Shown: in pieces, positions 6,784 to 15,719 of the stretch | Position numbering within the stretch: position 1 is the stretch's first letter | Layout: each line of letters starts with the position of its first letter | DNA from: Lewinella sp041392765 | GTDB lineage: Bacteria > Bacteroidota > Bacteroidia > Chitinophagales > Saprospiraceae | Reading direction: 5' to 3' | DNA length: 64,000 nucleotides | Assembly: GCA_041392765.1 (NCBI GenBank) | Contig: JAWKLL010000006.1 | Coordinates: 62,001 to 126,000 of the forward strand | Program-made: the position numbers and the translations under genes | Notes under the pieces: model-generated | Told to the model about the DNA's origin: nothing | Database searches by the model: none | Seen by the model: the letters and a program-made list of their open reading frames with translations, nothing else

Positions 6784-9783
6784 GTGCCAACAAAACAACC
6801 CAACAAATCAGTAATGTCGTTAATGTACAGCGTGGTGACTAAGCTGTACGAAGTGGAAAACTTTAGGTACGCATTGCCTGAAGTGATGAAAATCGTGGGT
6901 GGTTTATTGCGAGCGGGACGTTGTATATTATTTGAAATGACCCCTGTTTCCATTGGCGAACAGCAGGTGACTTTTTCCAGAATGTTGGATATACTGGTTA
7001 CGGGTGAACCTAAAGATCACGCCATTCCACGCGCACTTCAGCGAAAGGAAATTACGCCAGAAGTTTTTTGGGATTGGTATGAAGACTTAGCTGCATCCTG
7101 TCGTTCTTCTTCATTGGAAGGCGTTCAAGTGCTGGAGAGTAGCCAACGGGTAGTGGAAGCGTTGAAGCAACAACGGTTGGTAGGGCAAGTATTGATAGAC
7201 CTTGAGCTGGATTTTTCTTCTGTTGTTTTTTTTCCACTTATATCGGGAGATAGCCTTCAAGGAATATTATTTTTTTCTTCCCTTACCATTATGGAATATG
7301 GGAAGGATGAATTGTATTTGGCGGCCACTACAGCGAAAACGATAACAGGTCTGCTTGCACAACAGTACAGAGAAAACGCTATCATTTTGCAGCAAGACTT
7401 TTTGCGCAAGACACCCGATTTACCCACACCAATAGAAGCACCACTACATTTTGGCGCATTATCGCTTGAAGAGCAACGATTGAACGAGTTGATTACCTCT
7501 ACCATTCCAGATTTTATTTTTTTGGTGGACATTGAAAAAGGTCAGCTCGTTTTTGCCAACACGACTACTTTTCTAGGGTATAACATACTGGAAACGGATG
7601 ATCCTTTAAATATCTTCATCACCCATATTCATCCAGATGATCAAGCAGAGGCAATTGGAGGCTTTTTATTACGATTGAAAACAGCCAAAGATGGGGAAAT
7701 TATACATTCGGAATATCGCATGAGGCATGCCGAAGGGCATTGGCTATGGGTAAGGGAGCGGATCAAAGTTTTTTCCCGTTTTCCAGACGGGATGGTACGA
7801 CAGTATCTTTCTGTCTTGCAGGATTTTACCTCTTACAAAGAAGCTCTTGATAAAATTGAAAGGAACAAGCGACGATACCGCAATTTTATCACCTATTCCA
7901 CAGAGGGTATTTACTATGTAAACTGCGGGGAACCTGTACCGCTCAACGTATCCATTGAAGAGCAACAAGCTCGTTTTTTAAATCATGCCTACTTTCAGGA
8001 ATGTAACCAAGAATTGGCACGCATATATGGTCTGGATAGTGAAGAAGAAATTATTGGCAAAGGCATCGAGGCTTTTCGCGGAGGACCTTCTTTTGTAAGC
8101 AGGGGGGAGTTTTTTAAGTTGTTCGCTTCCAATGGGTTTCACATAGTGGATACGGACACCCGTCAGGATTTATCGGATGGCATCTCTCTCTATTTTCGCA
8201 ATCAGGTTATTGGTATCATAGAGGGCGGGTATTTGATAGGCATCTGGGGGGTACAGCGGGATATTACCGCTAAACGCAATGCAGAACGAGCTTTGCGAGA
8301 AAGTGAGTTGAAACTTTCTTCTATAGTTCACGATGCAAGGTTGGGTATCTGGGAATGGATGCCAAGAGATAGTAACCTGAAAATTAATAAAGAAGGTTGT
8401 GAACTTTTGGGTATTGCACCTTTTCATACTATTTTAAGTATTGCTGAATTTGAACAGTTAATTGCTCCCGAGGATTGGCAGTTACTTTTACAAGAAATGG
8501 AGTTTCATACCACCCACGAAACGGACAATTTCCAATTAGATATGAAGGTGGAATTGGCATCTGGCCGGCATAAATGGGTACAATTGCATGGCCGGATGGT
8601 AGAACATGAGAATGGCAGCCCCGTAAGACTGTCAGGTACTATGCTTGATATCCATGATTTGAAAATGACAGAATTGTTGCTGCAAGAAGGGGAAGAATTG
8701 TTGGAGGCTGTTGTTAATGCCATTCCAGATATCAAGATACGAGTAAATGTAGAAAACGGGATCATCTTGGCCTCCTACGGGCAAGAACAACAAGCGGAAC
8801 ACTCCCTACTGAATCGCGTTCATGTGACGGGGCGCAAGCTGGATGAAGTACTCCCTATCTTCATTGCAAAGGGGCTGCTTTTTAATGCGAGTAATGCATT
8901 GTTAAGCAAAGAGTTGACCACGTTTGAATTTTTGGACTCCGGCCAAGGGCAGATTTACCATTATGAAGCACGGATCAACCGGATCAACGACCAAGAAGTA
9001 ATCATCATCATTAGGGATATCACCCAGCTTAAAATGGTAGAAAAAGCCCTGAATGACCAGATTACTAAGTTTGATCAGAAAAACAGGCAGTTGGAAAAGT
9101 ATATCGAATCCAATCTGCAATTGGAGAATTTTGCTTACGTGGCCTCTCACGACCTACGCGAGCCGATACGCACCATGCGTACCTTTGCACAATTCCTTCA
9201 ACGGCGAATAGGAGCTACCTTGGATACTGATAGTTCTCAGCATTTGGCATTCATTATTGCTAGTGCCAATCGCATGAATCAACTTATTGAGGATTTGCTT
9301 ACTTTTTCAAAAGTAAATTCCGAAGCTCTTACACACGAGGCTATTGAAATAGAGGACTTGTTGCAAGCGATCATACAAAACCTACAAACAACCATTTCCG
9401 AAAATAAAGCAGAAATTATTGTGCGGGAAATGCCCGATAGGATATATGGAAGCCTTACTCGTATTCAACAACTTTTTCAAAATTTGATCGCTAATGCCAT
9501 TAAATTTCGCCAAGAGGGAATACCTCCCAAAGTGATAATAGAAAGTGGCGAAACACCTACCCACTGGGTTTTCTCCGTAGCAGATAATGGCATCGGTATC
9601 GAAGAAGAATTTTTTGATCAGATATTTGTTATTTTCCAAAAACTCCATAGTCCACAAGCTTATGCTGGTACCGGTATTGGCTTGGCGTTAGTCAAACGAA
9701 TTATTACCCAGCACGGTGGAGAAATAAGCGTTCAATCCCAGCCGGGGGTAGGGACTACCTTTCGCTTTACCATTCTTAAGTAG
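6784..9783 (+). CDS. Soluble multi-PAS sensor histidine kinase
   Basis: A sensor kinase of up to 999 residues with no membrane segment, so it should sense an internal signal. In order: a GAF-like N-terminal region (about 10-200), a PAS/PAC unit (about 240-355; YRMRHAEGHWLWVRERIKVF), a second PAS (about 365-505), a third PAS/PAC (about 510-635; VKWVQLHGRM type), a fourth PAS (about 640-755), a coiled linker, and a HisKA domain with the phospho-acceptor His789 in YVASHDLREPIRTM. The ATPase domain shows the N box NLIANAIKFR, the G1 box DNGIGIEEEFF and the G2 box GTGIGLAL. No receiver domain is fused and no response regulator is adjacent. It begins at GTG 6784 or ATG 6814; I cannot decide between them. 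DLREPIRTM is typical of phytochrome-like/bacteriophytochrome-type kinases of Bacteroidota. Confidence 0.92.
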   Translation: MPTKQPNKSVMSLMYSVVTKLYEVENFRYALPEVMKIVGGLLRAGRCILFEMTPVSIGEQQVTFSRMLDILVTGEPKDHAIPRALQRKEITPEVFWDWYEDLAASCRSSSLEGVQVLESSQRVVEALKQQRLVGQVLIDLELDFSSVVFFPLISGDSLQGILFFSSLTIMEYGKDELYLAATTAKTITGLLAQQYRENAIILQQDFLRKTPDLPTPIEAPLHFGALSLEEQRLNELITSTIPDFIFLVDIEKGQLVFANTTTFLGYNILETDDPLNIFITHIHPDDQAEAIGGFLLRLKTAKDGEIIHSEYRMRHAEGHWLWVRERIKVFSRFPDGMVRQYLSVLQDFTSYKEALDKIERNKRRYRNFITYSTEGIYYVNCGEPVPLNVSIEEQQARFLNHAYFQECNQELARIYGLDSEEEIIGKGIEAFRGGPSFVSRGEFFKLFASNGFHIVDTDTRQDLSDGISLYFRNQVIGIIEGGYLIGIWGVQRDITAKRNAERALRESELKLSSIVHDARLGIWEWMPRDSNLKINKEGCELLGIAPFHTILSIAEFEQLIAPEDWQLLLQEMEFHTTHETDNFQLDMKVELASGRHKWVQLHGRMVEHENGSPVRLSGTMLDIHDLKMTELLLQEGEELLEAVVNAIPDIKIRVNVENGIILASYGQEQQAEHSLLNRVHVTGRKLDEVLPIFIAKGLLFNASNALLSKELTTFEFLDSGQGQIYHYEARINRINDQEVIIIIRDITQLKMVEKALNDQITKFDQKNRQLEKYIESNLQLENFAYVASHDLREPIRTMRTFAQFLQRRIGATLDTDSSQHLAFIIASANRMNQLIEDLLTFSKVNSEALTHEAIEIEDLLQAIIQNLQTTISENKAEIIVREMPDRIYGSLTRIQQLFQNLIANAIKFRQEGIPPKVIIESGETPTHWVFSVADNGIGIEEEFFDQIFVIFQKLHSPQAYAGTGIGLALVKRIITQHGGEISVQSQPGVGTTFRFTILK

Positions 9784-9791
9784 CAAAAATG

Positions 9792-9825
9792 ACAAAGCCG
9801 CACAGTGGGTACTATGCGGCTTTGT
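9792..9825. terminator. Bidirectional terminator
   Basis: A perfect 11-bp stem ACAAAGCCGCA (9792-9802) / TGCGGCTTTGT (9815-9825) lies between the ends of two convergent genes. Confidence 0.85.
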
Positions 9826-9844
9826 ACTTGGAGTTGCTAATGAA

Positions 9845-10660
9845 TTAAGGGCGTTGGAAAACCAAATTGCCATCGGCATCAAAACCGAGTACAATGCGTT
9901 GGCCATCCTGTGTTAGCATCACAAGAGTGCCTCTTTCACCTGTACACGCACGGCGGAAAGTAGCGGCAGGATGATTAGCTGTTATATAGGCGGCTACTGC
10001 TTCGGGCAATTCTTCTTGCGTTAGGCTGTTGCAAGGACGAGAACAGTGCTCCAAAGGATTTATCTCGGCCAATACGTTGCCATCCGCATCAAAAGCCAGC
10101 ACTACGGGTACATTCACCAGTGTCAAATAGCGGTCGTCGCGGAAAGCAGCTCTGACGATCTCATTATCCGGGTAGTTGGCTGCCACATAATCCGTAATAG
10201 CAGATGGAAGACTATCTACACTAAAAGCGAAAGGACCGTCGGGTTCGCCGTCTCCATTGCAATCGTGATGGCCGCCATGACCGCGTAAGAAACGGCGCAA
10301 ACGGAAGCAAGGGCCATGCGGGTGTACCCCGCCAAAAGGACCGTTGGGGCGCAGCGTTTCACCGTATTCCAATACATCGCCTGTAGTATTGAAATAGAGG
10401 ATTTCACCCAACCCTAACGTTACACGATAGCCTTTAGAAGGGGCTGATTCTGCCGTTTCAATATACGTGTCGAAGTAGTTGTCTTCGATGTATTTTTGAC
10501 TGGCTTCGGGTAGGTTATCGGGAGTGATCGCTTGCAGGTCGGCAGCAGTGGCAATGTCGGTAATCAGTGCTTCGTCGGAGGTGTTCGTTTCTTTTTCACA
10601 AGACATAAGTCCCATCAACAATACGAACAAGGGTAGGAAAAATTTCAAGTTTTTCAACAT
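9845..10660 (-). CDS. Lipoprotein with three PepSY-like repeats
   Basis: A 271-residue lipoprotein with a signal peptide ending GLMSC. After an acidic linker it has three units starting LPxAxxxYIxxNxxxxxIxxA: LPEASQKYIEDNYFDTYI (about 55), LPSAITDYVAANYPDNEI (about 150) and LPEAVAAYITANHPAATF (about 220). These match the PepSY-like/DUF2874 pattern of Bacteroidota secreted proteins. A central acidic His/Gly/Asp stretch (HGGHHDCNGDGEPDGP) lies between the first and second units and might bind calcium. Function is unknown; PepSY-like proteins are often peptidase inhibitors or ligand binders. It is transcribed alone and convergent with the kinase. Confidence 0.8.
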   Translation of the reverse strand: MLKNLKFFLPLFVLLMGLMSCEKETNTSDEALITDIATAADLQAITPDNLPEASQKYIEDNYFDTYIETAESAPSKGYRVTLGLGEILYFNTTGDVLEYGETLRPNGPFGGVHPHGPCFRLRRFLRGHGGHHDCNGDGEPDGPFAFSVDSLPSAITDYVAANYPDNEIVRAAFRDDRYLTLVNVPVVLAFDADGNVLAEINPLEHCSRPCNSLTQEELPEAVAAYITANHPAATFRRACTGERGTLVMLTQDGQRIVLGFDADGNLVFQRP

Positions 10661-10783
10661 GATTGAAATGTTTTGTAAGGATTAACAATAACTGTCCTAT
10701 TGGTGGCAAAACATTCATTGGGTTGCCTGAAAGATGAAATTATTTTCCTAAAAAAATCAATTCCTGTTCTACTGGCTTGATAG

Positions 10784-11692
10784 TCAAGGGCTGTGTCCTA
10801 AAAATTCACCGTCGGCTTCTATGAATAGCGAGTTGTTGGCATCGGGTATTAACCGGATGAAGCTTGCTTCATGCAGCCTTGCTTCGGAATATTGAGCAAT
10901 TCTACCTTTGTAAAAACGGTGGCTATTGAGCAGCACCTCTAAACGGCTGACTTTCCCTACATAGGTAACCGCCAGTTCGCGACGGGTAGGCTTAGCATGG
11001 GGTACGAGCTGCATGCCTCCTCCAGAGTATTGGCCGATTCCTGCATTGATTGTGTAAAAGGAAGTGTGGATATGCTTGTTGTCCAGTTGTAGCATCCCCG
11101 ATTGGGGCGTGTAGGCAAATAAACAGCGAAAAGTAGCCCACAGGTAAAATAGTTTGGAAGGCAAAATAGAGGAGCGGTTTAATAAGAAACGAACCACAAA
11201 GGCATCATAGGCCATGCCTGCTACATTGATGAAATACCGTTCTTCAGGCCCTTGTTTGGTTTGGAAAGTAATCAGCCCCACGGTTTGCCGATGTAGCTTG
11301 TATTGTAAAAACAACTCCTTCCAGGCTGCCCATTTCTTAGGGATGTTGTGGGTTTTGACCCAGTCATTACCGGTGCCAAAAGGGTAGAGCGCAAAAACGA
11401 TTTCGCTGGGAGGTACGACTGATTGCTGAAAAATGCCGTTTACCACATGATGAGCCGTACCATCGCCACCGACTGCCAAGATGTGGCGGATACCTGCTTC
11501 TAATGCCGAGGCGATGAGCGGCCGCACATCTTCAGTTTCCTTGCTTTCGCAAAAACGCGCAACAGGAATGAGCGCCGTTAATTCTGTTTGTAAACGAGGC
11601 CAATTTTTTTTCAACCTGCCACGCCCTGCGGAGAGGTTAAAGATGACTAACCAAGGAAAATCGCTACCTGTTATTGCAGTTTTTTGTATCAT
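10784..11692 (-). CDS. Diacylglycerol/sphingosine kinase family lipid kinase
   Basis: Phosphorylates a lipid hydroxyl (diacylglycerol, sphingoid base or similar) using ATP. The 302-residue protein has the DAGK catalytic pattern: an N-terminal FNLSAGRGR loop and the nucleotide-binding motif AVGGDGTAHHVVNGI, then FALYPFGTGNDWVKTH. The C-terminal half is the YegS-like beta-sandwich with GGGMQLVPHAKPTRREL. I choose ATG 11692; the frame runs to a TTG at 11710. It is divergent from the ABC transporter with a short spacer. The exact lipid substrate cannot be told; Bacteroidota make sphingolipids, so a sphingoid base is possible. Confidence 0.85.
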   Translation of the reverse strand: MIQKTAITGSDFPWLVIFNLSAGRGRLKKNWPRLQTELTALIPVARFCESKETEDVRPLIASALEAGIRHILAVGGDGTAHHVVNGIFQQSVVPPSEIVFALYPFGTGNDWVKTHNIPKKWAAWKELFLQYKLHRQTVGLITFQTKQGPEERYFINVAGMAYDAFVVRFLLNRSSILPSKLFYLWATFRCLFAYTPQSGMLQLDNKHIHTSFYTINAGIGQYSGGGMQLVPHAKPTRRELAVTYVGKVSRLEVLLNSHRFYKGRIAQYSEARLHEASFIRLIPDANNSLFIEADGEFLGHSP

Positions 11693-11735
11693 TGTGAACG
11701 AAATGGGCAATCATTCCCAAATGTAGTGATAAGTT

Positions 11736-12662
11736 GTGACAAATATTTTGGAAATAAGGGAGGTAAGTAAGCACTACGGGCAAAAGACCGTTGTGGACAG
11801 GGTAAGCATGCAGATCCCTGCTGGGTGCGTATTTGGCTTACTAGGCCCTAACGGGGCGGGAAAAACATCCCTCATTAGGATGATTACCACCATAACACGG
11901 CCTGATTCGGGAGAGATTTTCTTGCTAGGCGAGCGCTTGAACAGTCACCATCCTTCCATCATTGGTTACTTGCCAGAAGAACGCGGCCTTTACAAAAAGA
12001 TGAAAGTGGGGGAGCAACTAATCTATCTGGCACAACTGAAAGGGGTGGAAAAGAAACGCGCTACCGATGCTGCCAAGCAATGGTTAGAAAAGTTGGACCT
12101 GGGGGATCGCTGGGCGCAGCCTGTGGAAACGTTGTCAAAAGGATTACAGCAGCAAGTGCAGTTTGTAGCCACTGTTCTTCACGAACCCCAGCTATTGATA
12201 CTCGATGAACCTTTCTCGGGCTTAGACCCTGTGAATACCAATAAGCTCAAAACAGAGATAGCGGCGCTTCACGAATCGGGAGTGAGTATCATATTTTCTA
12301 CCCACCGCATGGAGCAGGTGGAGGAAGTTTGTGAATATATCGCCCTCATTAACGCGGGTAAGAAAGTATTGGACGGGCCAGTTGAAGATATCCGGCAACG
12401 GTATAAACAGCACCATTTTTGCTTACAATATAGGGGGCAAATGCCGGAAGCACTGGCCCAAAAGTACGAGTGGGTGTCCGATGGTAAACAAAAGGTAGTC
12501 CTTGCTGCCCAACCTGGGGAAACGGCCAATTCGTTGTTGCCGGGCATCTTAGCCACAGGGGTGGAAATCCTTTCATTTGCAGAAGTGCTGCCCGATATGA
12601 ACTCCATTTTTATCAAAGTGGTGAACGAAAGCACCCACACAACCTACCACCCTGCTAATTGA
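11736..12662 (+). CDS. ABC transporter ATP-binding protein (NatA-like)
   Basis: The ATPase of a two-gene exporter with the following permease. The 308 residues contain Walker A (GLLGPNGAGKTS), a Q-loop region, the signature LSKGLQQQVQ, Walker B (LLILDEPFSG) and the H-loop (FSTHRM). A C-terminal DUF4162-type domain follows (about 220-305), typical of NatA/YhaQ-like subunits. The start is a GTG at 11736; no ATG lies nearby upstream of the conserved region. It overlaps the permease frame by a few bases, which suggests translational coupling. Confidence 0.9.
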   Translation: MTNILEIREVSKHYGQKTVVDRVSMQIPAGCVFGLLGPNGAGKTSLIRMITTITRPDSGEIFLLGERLNSHHPSIIGYLPEERGLYKKMKVGEQLIYLAQLKGVEKKRATDAAKQWLEKLDLGDRWAQPVETLSKGLQQQVQFVATVLHEPQLLILDEPFSGLDPVNTNKLKTEIAALHESGVSIIFSTHRMEQVEEVCEYIALINAGKKVLDGPVEDIRQRYKQHHFCLQYRGQMPEALAQKYEWVSDGKQKVVLAAQPGETANSLLPGILATGVEILSFAEVLPDMNSIFIKVVNESTHTTYHPAN

Positions 12663-12667
12663 TAATC

Positions 12668-13978
12668 ATGCACCAACTTAAACTCATCATTCAACGGGAA
12701 TACTGGACGCGAGTACGCAGGAGGTCGTTTCTGATTGCTACGTTTATTACCCCACTTGCCTTTGGTGTCTTTGCCGTTATCGTAAACTACATTCTACAAT
12801 ATAAAAGCGACGAGGCCATCCGTATTGCAGTAGTGGATGAAGGCGGCCTGTTCAAAGGCGGAATCGCCGATGAAGCCAATGTTTATTTTAAACCAACCGA
12901 TCAGCCTTTGGCAACCTTGCGCGAAGGGTTTGCCGAAGCAGGCTACCACGGTATATTAGTGACACCCTCCGTGGGGGGGTTACAACAGAGCCATTACGTG
13001 GCACGCTACTACACCAATCAGAAATTGACATTAGAATTAGAGCCTATCCTTACGCAACGCATACGCGCTGCATTGCGCAAACACAAAGTAGCGTTGTTGC
13101 AAATTGATGAAGCTACCCTCAGCGCCCTCAACAGCACAGTCGATATAGAACCCGTGCCCGTGACGAAGGAGGCTATTGTTGGCACTTCTTTGGCAGGCAA
13201 AATTGCAGCGGTAATTGGTATGGTGATGGCTTTTTTTATGTACACCACGGTCTTTATATATGGTATGATGGTGATGCGGAGTGTGATGGAAGAGAAAACC
13301 AACCGCATAGTAGAGGTTATGGTTTCTTCGGTGAAACCTTTCCCGCTTATGTTGGGTAAAATCATTGGCGTAGGATTGGTGGGGCTGACACAAGTTTTGG
13401 CCTGGGTGATACTCCTACCGCTGATGCTGGTGGGTGTCAATTTGTTTTTTGGGATAGAAGTGGATCCCCATAATTTACCGGAAACACCCCCGGAGTTGGC
13501 TGATATAGACCCCGAAGTATTGGCAGTGCAGATAATGGCCGAGTTGGGGTCGTTTAATTGGTGGCTTATATTGCCTTTATTTCTACTATATTTTTTAGGA
13601 GGTTATTTCATGTATGCAGCACTTTTTGCCGCTGTGGGTTCTGCTATGGGCGATGATTTAGGGGAAGGGCAATCGCTAACTATCCCCATTACCATTCCGG
13701 TTATCTTAGCTTTTTACATCACCATAGCGGCCATACAGTCGCCCAACTCAGGGTTGGCAATAGGGGCTTCGTTGTTTCCATTATTTTCCCCCATCGTAAT
13801 GCCTGCTCGCCTGCCCTTTGATCCACCTTGGTGGGAAGTAGCGGTTTCATTGTTGTTGTTGGCAGCAACTTGCGTGGCATTGGTTTGGTTGTCGGGGCGT
13901 ATTTACAGGGTGGGTATTTTGCTATACGGCAAAAAAACGACCTTATTGGAAATGGGGCGATGGATTTTTAGAAAATAA
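12668..13978 (+). CDS. ABC-2 type transporter permease (NatB/YhaP-like)
   Basis: The membrane partner of the preceding ATPase. It has 436 residues, an N-terminal helix after the INQREYWTRVRRRSFL-like segment, a large extracytoplasmic domain (about 45-175), and then five to six membrane helices. A conserved MRSVMEEKTNRIVEVMVSS element marks the Na+ efflux/ABC-2_membrane_3 family. ATG 12668 follows the end of the ATPase gene by a few bases. Families of this type export sodium or lipophilic toxic compounds; the substrate here is unknown. Confidence 0.88.
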   Translation: MHQLKLIIQREYWTRVRRRSFLIATFITPLAFGVFAVIVNYILQYKSDEAIRIAVVDEGGLFKGGIADEANVYFKPTDQPLATLREGFAEAGYHGILVTPSVGGLQQSHYVARYYTNQKLTLELEPILTQRIRAALRKHKVALLQIDEATLSALNSTVDIEPVPVTKEAIVGTSLAGKIAAVIGMVMAFFMYTTVFIYGMMVMRSVMEEKTNRIVEVMVSSVKPFPLMLGKIIGVGLVGLTQVLAWVILLPLMLVGVNLFFGIEVDPHNLPETPPELADIDPEVLAVQIMAELGSFNWWLILPLFLLYFLGGYFMYAALFAAVGSAMGDDLGEGQSLTIPITIPVILAFYITIAAIQSPNSGLAIGASLFPLFSPIVMPARLPFDPPWWEVAVSLLLLAATCVALVWLSGRIYRVGILLYGKKTTLLEMGRWIFRK

Positions 13979-13986
13979 CCCTGCTC

Positions 13987-14811
13987 ATGGCATCACCCCG
14001 TATTCCTTTTATGCATACGACCCACCGATGGGAAAATGGGAAGCAGGTATTGGCGGAGGAAGACCCCATTACGCCCGAAGTACCCCTATCTATGCGGCTT
14101 TTTGCTGGGCAGGAGGTATCCCCTGTAGAGTTGGCGATCGCAATGCGTACACCTGGGGAAGACGCTGCATTGGTGATGGGTTACCTGTTTTCAGAAGGTG
14201 TCATCCATCGGGCGGAGGATATAATGCGAACCGTCAGCAAGCAAGAGAATCAGATAGATGTTTACTTGGCACCTCATGTGCAGGTGGCTGCCTCGCTATT
14301 TGATAGGCAAGGAGTGTATGCATCCAGTTGTGGCCTTTGCGGCAAACGCAGATTGGAGCAGTTGGAGCAGCACAGTTGCTATTTCCCTATACGTAGTCAA
14401 CCCGTTATTGATGCCGAATGGCTGGCGCAATGCTTCAAGCGATTGCAAAATCAGCAATTGATGTACAACCAAACAGGGGGCTTGCACGCCGCTGCTTTGT
14501 TGGACGCTCAGGGGCATTTATTGATGATTCAGGAAGATGTGGGCAGGCACAATGCCTTGGATAAACTCGTAGGCGTTGCGCTACAACAAGATATGCTTCC
14601 TTGGCGAAATCACGTATTATTACTTACCAGCCGTATCAGCTATGAGTTGGTACAAAAGGCAGCTATGACAGGCGTTCCTATTGTCGCTGCTTTGGGGGCA
14701 CCTACTTCTATGGCACTGGAAGGTGCCGCACAAGCAGGTATCACACTCGTAGGTTTTTTGAAGGAAGATCGATTCAATTGTTACACTTGGCCAGAGCGTA
14801 TTAATTTCTAA
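13987..14811 (+). CDS. fdhD: Sulfurtransferase FdhD (formate dehydrogenase accessory protein)
   Basis: Transfers sulfur from a cysteine desulfurase to the molybdenum cofactor of formate dehydrogenases. The 274-residue protein contains VELAIAMRTPGEDAALVMGY, the CxxC loop in YASSCGLCGK (conserved sulfur-carrying cysteines), QTGGLHAAALL and the family signature EDVGRHNALDKLVG. It follows the ABC permease by eight bases and is probably co-transcribed, although no functional link is known. No formate dehydrogenase or molybdopterin gene is in the window. Confidence 0.93.
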   Translation: MASPRIPFMHTTHRWENGKQVLAEEDPITPEVPLSMRLFAGQEVSPVELAIAMRTPGEDAALVMGYLFSEGVIHRAEDIMRTVSKQENQIDVYLAPHVQVAASLFDRQGVYASSCGLCGKRRLEQLEQHSCYFPIRSQPVIDAEWLAQCFKRLQNQQLMYNQTGGLHAAALLDAQGHLLMIQEDVGRHNALDKLVGVALQQDMLPWRNHVLLLTSRISYELVQKAAMTGVPIVAALGAPTSMALEGAAQAGITLVGFLKEDRFNCYTWPERINF

Positions 14812-14890
14812 AAGGGAGGGAAATGAGCTTTCTTTACGGCGACTCGATTAACGAGGTAAAACCACCTCTTTCATTTCGCTTACCCCTTTT
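14810..14890 (+). terminator. Branched hairpin, probable terminator after fdhD
   Basis: AAAAGGG (14810-14816) pairs with CCCTTTT (14884-14890), GAAATGA (14820-14826) with TCATTTC (14871-14877), and an inner GAGGT/ACCTC hairpin lies at 14853-14868. A T-run follows. Confidence 0.5.
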
Positions 14891-14903
14891 TATTTAAAAC
14901 AAC

Positions 14904-14911
14904 TATCTTTG
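14904..14911 (+). promoter_or_regulatory. -7 box upstream of the GGGP synthase gene
   Basis: TATCTTTG, a full match to TAnnTTTG, lies 62 bases before the ATG at 14973 and just after the fdhD terminator. It probably starts the GGGPS-VWA transcript. Confidence 0.5.
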
Positions 14912-14972
14912 TTCTTAACCAAATACAAGAGCGGGAGGACCACATTGGCCGACTCGTCATCAAAGCCGAACA

Positions 14973-15719
14973 ATGATTTACAATTCCCTACTACAGGCCC
15001 ACAAGCAAGGACACAAGCAATTGGCTGTATTAATTGATCCAGATAAGACCGATCGGGAGTCTATTTTAGCACTTTGCGAACTGGCAGCAGCAGGTGGTGT
15101 CCATTACTTTTTTTGGGGTGGAAGCTTGGTCAATGAAACACAAGCGGAATACTACATTTCATTGTTGAGAGCGCACACGAAACTTCCCATTGTCTTATTT
15201 CCAGGAAGCATTTACCAACTGTCTGCCCAAGCGGATGCTTTACTTTTTTTGAGCATGATTTCGGGGCGCAACCCAGATTTGCTCATTGGGCAACACGTGC
15301 AGGCAGCACCGCGTATCAAACGTATGAATTTGGAGGTTATTCCTACGAGTTACATGTACATAGACGGCGGGCGACCCAGCTCCGTAGGTTACATGAGCAA
15401 TACCCAGCCTATTCCCGCCGATAAACCAGAGATCGCACGTGCCACTGCATTGGCGGGCAAATACTTAGGTCATAAAGTAACTTACCTCGATGCGGGCAGT
15501 GGTGCGTTGTATCCGGTGAGTGGTACAATGATAGCTGCGGTGCGCAAGGAAATCAACGAGATGCCTTTAGTGGTAGGCGGAGGAATTGCTTCTGCTGCCC
15601 AAGCAGAAATTGCTTTCACGCATGGGGCAGACTGCATTGTGGTGGGTAATAGTTTGGAAACGAACCCGCACCTGCTGCCAGAACTGGCCACCGTGGTGAA
15701 GGGGATAAAAGTGGCTTGA
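14973..15719 (+). CDS. Geranylgeranylglyceryl phosphate synthase family protein (GGGPS/PcrB)
   Basis: Joins an isoprenyl diphosphate to sn-glycerol 1-phosphate to form an ether lipid precursor. The 248-residue TIM barrel carries AVLIDPDKTD at the N-terminus, HYFFWGGSLV, LPIVLFPGSIYQLS, IPTSYMYIDGG, VTYLDAGSGA and the phosphate-binding LVVGGGIASAAQ and DCIVVGNSLE. This matches the Bacteroidota group of archaeal-type GGGPS rather than Bacillus PcrB. The stop codon overlaps the start of the next gene (TGATG at 15717-15721), so the two are translationally coupled. The product in this organism is not known. Confidence 0.9.
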   Translation: MIYNSLLQAHKQGHKQLAVLIDPDKTDRESILALCELAAAGGVHYFFWGGSLVNETQAEYYISLLRAHTKLPIVLFPGSIYQLSAQADALLFLSMISGRNPDLLIGQHVQAAPRIKRMNLEVIPTSYMYIDGGRPSSVGYMSNTQPIPADKPEIARATALAGKYLGHKVTYLDAGSGALYPVSGTMIAAVRKEINEMPLVVGGGIASAAQAEIAFTHGADCIVVGNSLETNPHLLPELATVVKGIKVA

